From the NCBI GenBank assembly GCA_964243295.1, contig CAXTEJ010000003.1:1-64000 (forward strand): DNA of 64,000 bases, given 5' to 3'. Both the position numbers and the translations under genes were made by a program. Positions 59,660 through 64,000 of the stretch are shown here, one piece after another. The notes under the pieces were generated by a model. That model was not told where the DNA came from. It saw nothing but the letters and a program-made list of their open reading frames with translations, and did no database searches. How positions within the stretch are numbered: the stretch's first letter is position 1; each line of letters begins with the position of its first letter. This DNA is from CAXTEJ01 sp964243295 (GTDB lineage: Bacteria; Actinomycetota; Actinomycetes; Actinomycetales; Angustibacteraceae).

Positions 59660-60663
59660 GTGGTCCTCCCGGACGGGGGGGGGGGGGGGGGCGGTCGGGT
59701 CGAGCCGGTGACGACGTGGCATGCGACGAGCCGGCCCGGCGCGGTGGGCAGCAGCAGTGGCAGGATGGTGCGGCACTCGGCTCGGGCCAGGGCGCAGCGG
59801 GGGTGGAACGGGCACCCGGGCGGGGGGTCGCCGGGGCTGGGGATCCCCCCCGGCAGCGGCTCGTGGCGCACCCGCCGACTGGGGTCGGGGTGGGGGATCG
59901 CGGCGACCAGCGCGCGCGTGTAGGGGTGGTGGGGGTCGTGCAGGACGTCGGACGCCGGCCCGGTCTCGACCACCCGGCCGAGGTAGAGGACGGCGACGTC
60001 GTCGCTGACGTGCTCGACGACCCCGAGATCGTGGGCGATGAAGACCGTCGCGACGCCGAGGTCGCGCTGCAGCTCGGTGAACAGGTTGAGCACCTGGGCC
60101 TGCACACTGACGTCGAGGGCGCTGACCGGCTCGTCCGCGACGATCAGCTCGGGCCCGGTCGTCAGGGCCGCCGCGATGCCGACCCGCTGGCGCTGGCCCC
60201 CGGACAGGTGCCGCGGCAGCCGCCCGGCGAGGGCCGGGTTGAGCCCGACCCGGTCGAACAGCTCGCGCACCCGCTCGTCGCGGTCGGCGGACGACCCGAC
60301 GCGGTGCACGTCCAGCGCCTCGCGCACGCTGCGGCCCACCGGCCAGCGGGGGTCGAGGCTGCCGAAGGGGTCTTGGAAGACCGGCTGCACCCGTCGCCGC
60401 AGCTCGGCCATTCCGCGCCGGTCCAGACCCGCCACGTCGCGGCCGTCGAAGAGCACCCGGCCGGCGTCGGGCCGGGTCAGCCCGAGGACGCACCGGCCCA
60501 GGGTGCTCTTGCCGCTGCCGGACTCGCCGACGACGCCGAGGGTGCGGCCGGCGTCCAGCCGCAGGTCGACCTCGGTGAGCGCGTGCACGCGGCGCCGCGC
60601 CCAGGGCGGACCGCCGGCCGGGAAGGTCTTGACCAGCCCCTCGACCTCCAGCAGCGCGCTCAC
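59656..60663 (-). CDS. Dipeptide-type ABC transporter ATPase (DppF-like)
   Basis: A 335-residue ATPase. It has Walker A GESGSGKSTLGRC near 44, signature LSGGQRQRVGIA near 155 and Walker B VADEPVSALDVS. The oligopeptide-type C-terminal region has GCPFHPRC and Cys in AECRTI. The last residues include seven prolines encoded by a 17-base C run (59675-59691 as G on the plus strand). GTGA overlaps at both ends couple it to its neighbours. Confidence 0.9.
   Translation of the reverse strand: MSALLEVEGLVKTFPAGGPPWARRRVHALTEVDLRLDAGRTLGVVGESGSGKSTLGRCVLGLTRPDAGRVLFDGRDVAGLDRRGMAELRRRVQPVFQDPFGSLDPRWPVGRSVREALDVHRVGSSADRDERVRELFDRVGLNPALAGRLPRHLSGGQRQRVGIAAALTTGPELIVADEPVSALDVSVQAQVLNLFTELQRDLGVATVFIAHDLGVVEHVSDDVAVLYLGRVVETGPASDVLHDPHHPYTRALVAAIPHPDPSRRVRHEPLPGGIPSPGDPPPGCPFHPRCALARAECRTILPLLLPTAPGRLVACHVVTGSTRPPPPPPPSGRTT
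59675..59691. repeat. 17-base homopolymer in the DppF-like gene
   Basis: Seventeen consecutive G on the plus strand (C on the coding strand). It lies 16 nt before the downstream hydrolase start and within the last 15 codons of the ATPase gene. Confidence 0.95.
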
Positions 60664-61670
60664 GTCAGCCCGCCCGTCGGGGCGCCCGCGTGGGCAGGCA
60701 GCTGGGGGTCGCCGGGTGCGTCGACGTGCCAGCACGCCACCAGCGCGGCACCGGACGGCGCCAGCGGCGGCGGCTGCTCGCACACCTGCGTGCGGCGCGG
60801 GCAGCGGTCGGCGAACCGGCAGCCCGCCGGCGGCCGGGCGAGGTCGGGCACCTGCCCGGGGATCACCGCGAGCGCCTCGCCCACCGGCGTCGCGCCCGGG
60901 ACGGCGGCCAGCAGCGCGCGGGTGTAGGGGTGGCGCGGGTGGTCGAACAGCTCCTGCGCGCTCGCGACCTCGACCAGCTGGCCGGCGTACATGACGCCGA
61001 CGCGGTCGCACACCTGCGCCACGACCCCGAGGTCGTGCGTGATGAGCAGGACGGCGGTGCCGTGCCGGTCGCGCAGCCCCCGCACGAGCTGCAGGATCTG
61101 GGCCTGGATGGTGACGTCGAGCGCGGTGGTGGGCTCGTCGGCGATGAGCAGCCGCGGGTCGTTCGCGAGTGCTGCGGCGATCACGATCCGCTGGCGCATG
61201 CCCCCGGACAGCCGGTGCGGCGGGTCGCCGTACCGGTCGGCGGCCGCCGGGATGCCCACCTCGGTCATCAGCCGCACGGCGCGCTCGCGGGCCTCCCGTC
61301 GTCCGACCTTGCGATGGGCGCGGATCGCCTCGGCCACCTGGTCGCCCACCGACCACACCGGGTCGAGGCTGGTCGAGGGGTCCTGGAAGACCATCGCCAT
61401 GGCGTCGCCGCGCAGGGCCCGCAGGTCGTCGTCCGCCAGCCCTACGACCTCCCGGTCACCGACCCGCACCGACCCCGTGACGTGGGTGGTGGCCGGGAGC
61501 AGACCCATGGTGGCGTTCGCCAGGGTGCTCTTGCCGCAGCCGCTCTCGCCCACCAGGCCGACGATCTCGCCGGGCTCGACCGTGAGCGAGACGCCGTCGA
61601 CGGCCGACACGAGGTCGTCGCCGACGGGGAAGCGCACCGACAGGTCGGTGAGCGTCAGCGCGGCGCTCAT
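60660..61670 (-). CDS. Dipeptide-type ABC transporter ATPase (DppD-like)
   Basis: A 336-residue ATPase. It has Walker A GESGCGKSTLANA near 44, the Q-loop MVFQDPSTSLDPVW, signature LSGGMRQRIVIA near 155 and Walker B IADEPTTALDVT. The C-terminal Cys-containing segment GCRFADRCPRRTQVC is typical of the Opp/Dpp ATPase group. ATG overlaps the permease stop by 4 nt. Confidence 0.92.
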   Translation of the reverse strand: MSAALTLTDLSVRFPVGDDLVSAVDGVSLTVEPGEIVGLVGESGCGKSTLANATMGLLPATTHVTGSVRVGDREVVGLADDDLRALRGDAMAMVFQDPSTSLDPVWSVGDQVAEAIRAHRKVGRREARERAVRLMTEVGIPAAADRYGDPPHRLSGGMRQRIVIAAALANDPRLLIADEPTTALDVTIQAQILQLVRGLRDRHGTAVLLITHDLGVVAQVCDRVGVMYAGQLVEVASAQELFDHPRHPYTRALLAAVPGATPVGEALAVIPGQVPDLARPPAGCRFADRCPRRTQVCEQPPPLAPSGAALVACWHVDAPGDPQLPAHAGAPTGGLT

Positions 61671-62539
61671 CCGGCCACCCCCGCCGGGTCGAGCGACCGG
61701 CGCAGCCCGTCGCCGAGCAGGGTGAACGCGATGACGGCCACGGCGATGGCGAGGCCGGGGAACACCTCGACCCACGGCGCCTGCGTCAGGACGTCGCGCC
61801 CGTCCGAGAGCATGCCGCCGAGCGAGGGGGTCGGGGGTTGGGTGCCGAGGCCCAGGAAGCTCAGCGCCGCCTCGAGCTGGAGGGCGAACCCGGTGAGCAC
61901 GGAGGCCTGCACGAGCACCGGGCCCAGCGCGTTGGGCAGGACGTGACCGACCATCACGCGCAGGTGCCCGGCTCCCCGCGCCCGCGCGCCGACGACGTAC
62001 TCGTTGCGGGTGACGACCAGCGTGCTGCTGCGCATGACGCGCGCCAGGATCGGCAGGTAGATGACCGCGATGGCCAGCGCGGCGACGGTGCTGCCGGGGC
62101 CGAGGATCGCGATCAGGCTGATGGCCAGCAGCAGCGCGGGGAGCACCAGCAGCATGTCGAGCGGGCGGGACACGAGCGTGTCGACCCATCCGCCGAAGTA
62201 GCCGGCCACCAGGCCCAGCGGCACCGCGAGCAGCGTGGCCACGCCCACGGCCGACACCGCGACGAGCAGGCTGACGCGCAGCGCGAACAGCACCCGGCTC
62301 AGCACGTCGCGGCCCAGCACGTCCGAACCGAGCAGGTGCGCGGCGTCGGGCGCGCCGAGCACCCGCGAGGCCTGCACCGCCTCGGGGTCGTGCGGGGCGA
62401 GCAGCGGCGCCGCGAGCGCCACCACGACGAGGACAGCGAGCAGGACGGCGCCGACGACCGTCGCGGTGCGGCCGCGTCGGGGCGCTCGCACCCGCCTCGC
62501 TGAGACGGCGGCGACAGGGGCCGGGGACAGGGCGCTCAC
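61667..62539 (-). CDS. Dipeptide-type ABC permease (DppC-like)
   Basis: A 290-residue permease. It has a first helix near 28-48 (VVGAVLLAVLVVVALAAPLL), the DppC marker LLGSDVLGRDVLSR, and about five further helices. The EAA-type coupling loop is GARARGAGHLRVMVGHVLPN near 190. GTG overlaps the dppB-like stop. Confidence 0.93.
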   Translation of the reverse strand: MSALSPAPVAAVSARRVRAPRRGRTATVVGAVLLAVLVVVALAAPLLAPHDPEAVQASRVLGAPDAAHLLGSDVLGRDVLSRVLFALRVSLLVAVSAVGVATLLAVPLGLVAGYFGGWVDTLVSRPLDMLLVLPALLLAISLIAILGPGSTVAALAIAVIYLPILARVMRSSTLVVTRNEYVVGARARGAGHLRVMVGHVLPNALGPVLVQASVLTGFALQLEAALSFLGLGTQPPTPSLGGMLSDGRDVLTQAPWVEVFPGLAIAVAVIAFTLLGDGLRRSLDPAGVAG

Positions 62540-63495
62540 GTGCCGCTCCCGTCGGACACCCTCGGGTCGAGCCAGCCCACCACGAGGTCGGTGACGAGCG
62601 AGACCGCGACGAACAGCACGGCGATCGTCAGCACGCCCGCCTGCACCGTCGGGTAGTTGCGCTGGTTGATCGCGGTGACGACCAGGCGGCCCACGCCCGG
62701 GAGGGCGAACAGCGACTCGACGACGATGGCCCCGCCGAGCAGCACCCCCACCTGGATGCCGATCACGGTGACGACGGTGGGCGCGGCGTTCTTCAGGGCG
62801 TGACCGCCGACGATGCGCCGGTTCGACAGCCCCTTCGCCCGCAGGAAGGTCACGTAGGGCCGGTCGAGCACGGCCTCCATGGCGCCGCGGGTCGTGCGCA
62901 GCACGTACGCCGCCTCGGCCGTGGCGAGCGTCAGCACGGGCAGCGCCAGGTAGCGCAGGTTGCCGACCGGGTCGTCGGTGAAGGGCACGTACCCCGACGG
63001 GGGCAGCACGCCCAGGGTCGCGGCGAACAGCAGCACGAGCATGATCCCGAGCCAGAAGTCCGGGACGCTGACGCCGACGACCACGAACCCGTCGGTCAGC
63101 CGCCGCGCCCACCGACCGCCGGTCGCGGCGCGCACCCCCAGCGGGACGCCGACGAGCACCGCCAGCAGCATCGACAGCGACGTGAGCTCGAGGGTCACGG
63201 GCAGTCGTTGGGCGAGCAGCTCGGACAGCGGCGCGCGGGTGACGAGGTCCTGGCCGAGGTCGCCGTGCAGCAGCCCCGACGTCCAGTCGAGGTACTGCTG
63301 CAGCAGCGGCTGGTCGAGGCCCAGCCGGGTGCGCACCTCGGCGATGTTGGCGGGCGTCGCACGGAACCCCAGCATCGTGCGCACGGGGTCGCCGGGCACC
63401 AGCCGGATGATGAGGAACACGAAGACGCTCATCACCCACAGCACGGGCAGGGTGAGCAGCGTGCGGCGCACCACGAACCCCAGTCGCCCGCTCAC
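62536..63495 (-). CDS. Dipeptide-type ABC permease (DppB-like)
   Basis: A 319-residue permease. It begins MSGRLGFVVRRTLLTLPVLW and has the DppB hallmark FLIIRLVPGDPVRTMLG and GDLGQDLVTRAPLSE. The coupling loop is FLRAKGLSNRRIVGGHALKN near 225. Six membrane helices are predicted. GTG overlaps the stop of the FCD regulator gene. Confidence 0.93.
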   Translation of the reverse strand: MSGRLGFVVRRTLLTLPVLWVMSVFVFLIIRLVPGDPVRTMLGFRATPANIAEVRTRLGLDQPLLQQYLDWTSGLLHGDLGQDLVTRAPLSELLAQRLPVTLELTSLSMLLAVLVGVPLGVRAATGGRWARRLTDGFVVVGVSVPDFWLGIMLVLLFAATLGVLPPSGYVPFTDDPVGNLRYLALPVLTLATAEAAYVLRTTRGAMEAVLDRPYVTFLRAKGLSNRRIVGGHALKNAAPTVVTVIGIQVGVLLGGAIVVESLFALPGVGRLVVTAINQRNYPTVQAGVLTIAVLFVAVSLVTDLVVGWLDPRVSDGSGT

Positions 63496-64000
63496 GGCTC
63501 ACCGCTGCGCTGCACCCGGGCGACGAGGTCGCGGATGAGTCCCTCGGACAGCGTGAAGTGGTAGCCGGCGACGCGGGCGGCCGTCGTGGCGTCCCCGTCG
63601 ACGACCGCGCACGCCAGCGCCAGGTGCTGCTCGGTCGCCGTCCGCCGCACCTGCTCGCTGTAGGGCTCGGCGCCGAGGTTGAGGCTGACCTTGGAGCGGA
63701 TGCCGGTCGACAGGCCCAGCAGCACGGGGTTGTGCGTCGCCTCCGCGATCGCCCGGTGCAGCCGCTCGTCGGCCTGGCGCGAGGCCTCGCGGTCGGGCGC
63801 GTCCTGGTAGTCCCGCAGGGCCGCGGTGATGGTCTCGCAGTCGGCCGGTGTCCGCCGGGCCGCCGCGGTGCCCGCGATGAGCGGCTCGAGCAGGGTGCGG
63901 GCGTCGAACAGCGCCTCGAACGCCTCCCAGTTCGGCACCAGGTGGCGGCGGACGGTCTCGGCGGACGACGGTCCCCAGTCGGCGAGCACGAAGTACCCGC
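63492..64000 (-). CDS. FCD-domain GntR-family regulator (5' part outside window)
   Basis: The C-terminal 169 codons of a FadR/GntR-type regulator that runs off the right edge. The helical FCD ligand domain is visible: EAFEALFDARTLLEPLIAG, DERLHRAIAEATHNPVLL and EQHLALACAVVDGDATTAA, ending GLIRDLVARVQRSGEP. Asp/His metal ligands are in place. The winged-helix domain is beyond base 64000. It overlaps the dppB-like start by 4 nt and probably controls the transporter operon. Confidence 0.85.
   Translation of the reverse strand, partial: GYFVLADWGPSSAETVRRHLVPNWEAFEALFDARTLLEPLIAGTAAARRTPADCETITAALRDYQDAPDREASRQADERLHRAIAEATHNPVLLGLSTGIRSKVSLNLGAEPYSEQVRRTATEQHLALACAVVDGDATTAARVAGYHFTLSEGLIRDLVARVQRSGEP

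Overview
The window is high-GC DNA from an actinobacterium. It has abundant GTG starts, ATGA/GTGA gene overlaps, a WhiB-family protein, a BldM-type regulator, a GuaB2/GuaB3 pair and a GroEL with a His-rich tail. The backbone order (rpoA-rplQ-truA, rplM-rpsI-glmM, coaA/glmS-acpS, nnr-alr-tsaE-tsaB-rimI-tsaD, groES-groEL-whiD-bldM-guaB, guaB3-ALDH-GMC oxidase) is the one known from Streptomyces and mycobacteria. The family cannot be fixed from this stretch alone. No rRNA, tRNA, phage, insertion sequence or CRISPR array was seen.

Layout. 1-6355: translation and cell-wall precursor genes (end of rpoA, rplQ, truA, an ABC-F ATPase, rplM-rpsI, glmM). 6352-10355: a small accessory island with a CHASE3/HAMP/GAF/GGDEF diguanylate cyclase co-transcribed with a DUF389 membrane protein, and a tandem GNAT protein. 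10375-21313: coaA and glmS, whose divergent start codons overlap, then acpS, a PadR/HAAS pair, NAD(P)HX repair, alanine racemase, an alpha/beta hydrolase and the t6A genes tsaE-tsaB-rimI-tsaD. 21323-32839: accessory genes (CaCA exchanger, two tiny proteins, an ArsR-SRPBCC operon with an operator on its start codon, PfpI, HrpA helicase, nucleoside hydrolase, a YCII/ECF42 sigma pair with a matching promoter, a THUMP-like methyltransferase). 32896-41720: CIRCE-controlled groES-groEL, then whiD, a CarH-like MerR protein, bldM, terC behind a Mn2+ (yybP-ykoY) riboswitch, and guaB.

41724-50147 is a myo-inositol catabolic cluster: a GntR regulator and an Idh-type dehydrogenase facing iolG-iolE-iolC-Cgl0159-type aldolase-iolB-iolD. 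It sits between guaB and guaB3, which are neighbours in related genomes. 50382-56237 returns to the backbone (guaB3, then an aldehyde dehydrogenase, GMC oxidoreductase and SDR chained by 4-nt overlaps, then DUF427). 56258-64000 is a reverse-strand chain of an FCD regulator, a dipeptide-type ABC transporter, an alpha/beta hydrolase, the Tat-exported binding lipoprotein and a Tat-exported esterase. A 17-base homopolymer lies in the end of its second ATPase gene.

Two themes run through the window. At least 17 genes have a -10-like NANNNT hexamer 6-8 nt before the start codon and no Shine-Dalgarno sequence, which suggests widespread leaderless transcription and fixes many starts. Several regulatory elements can be read directly: CIRCE, the Mn2+ riboswitch with a mutually exclusive SD-sequestering hairpin, an ECF42-type promoter, the ArsR operator and a GntR operator.
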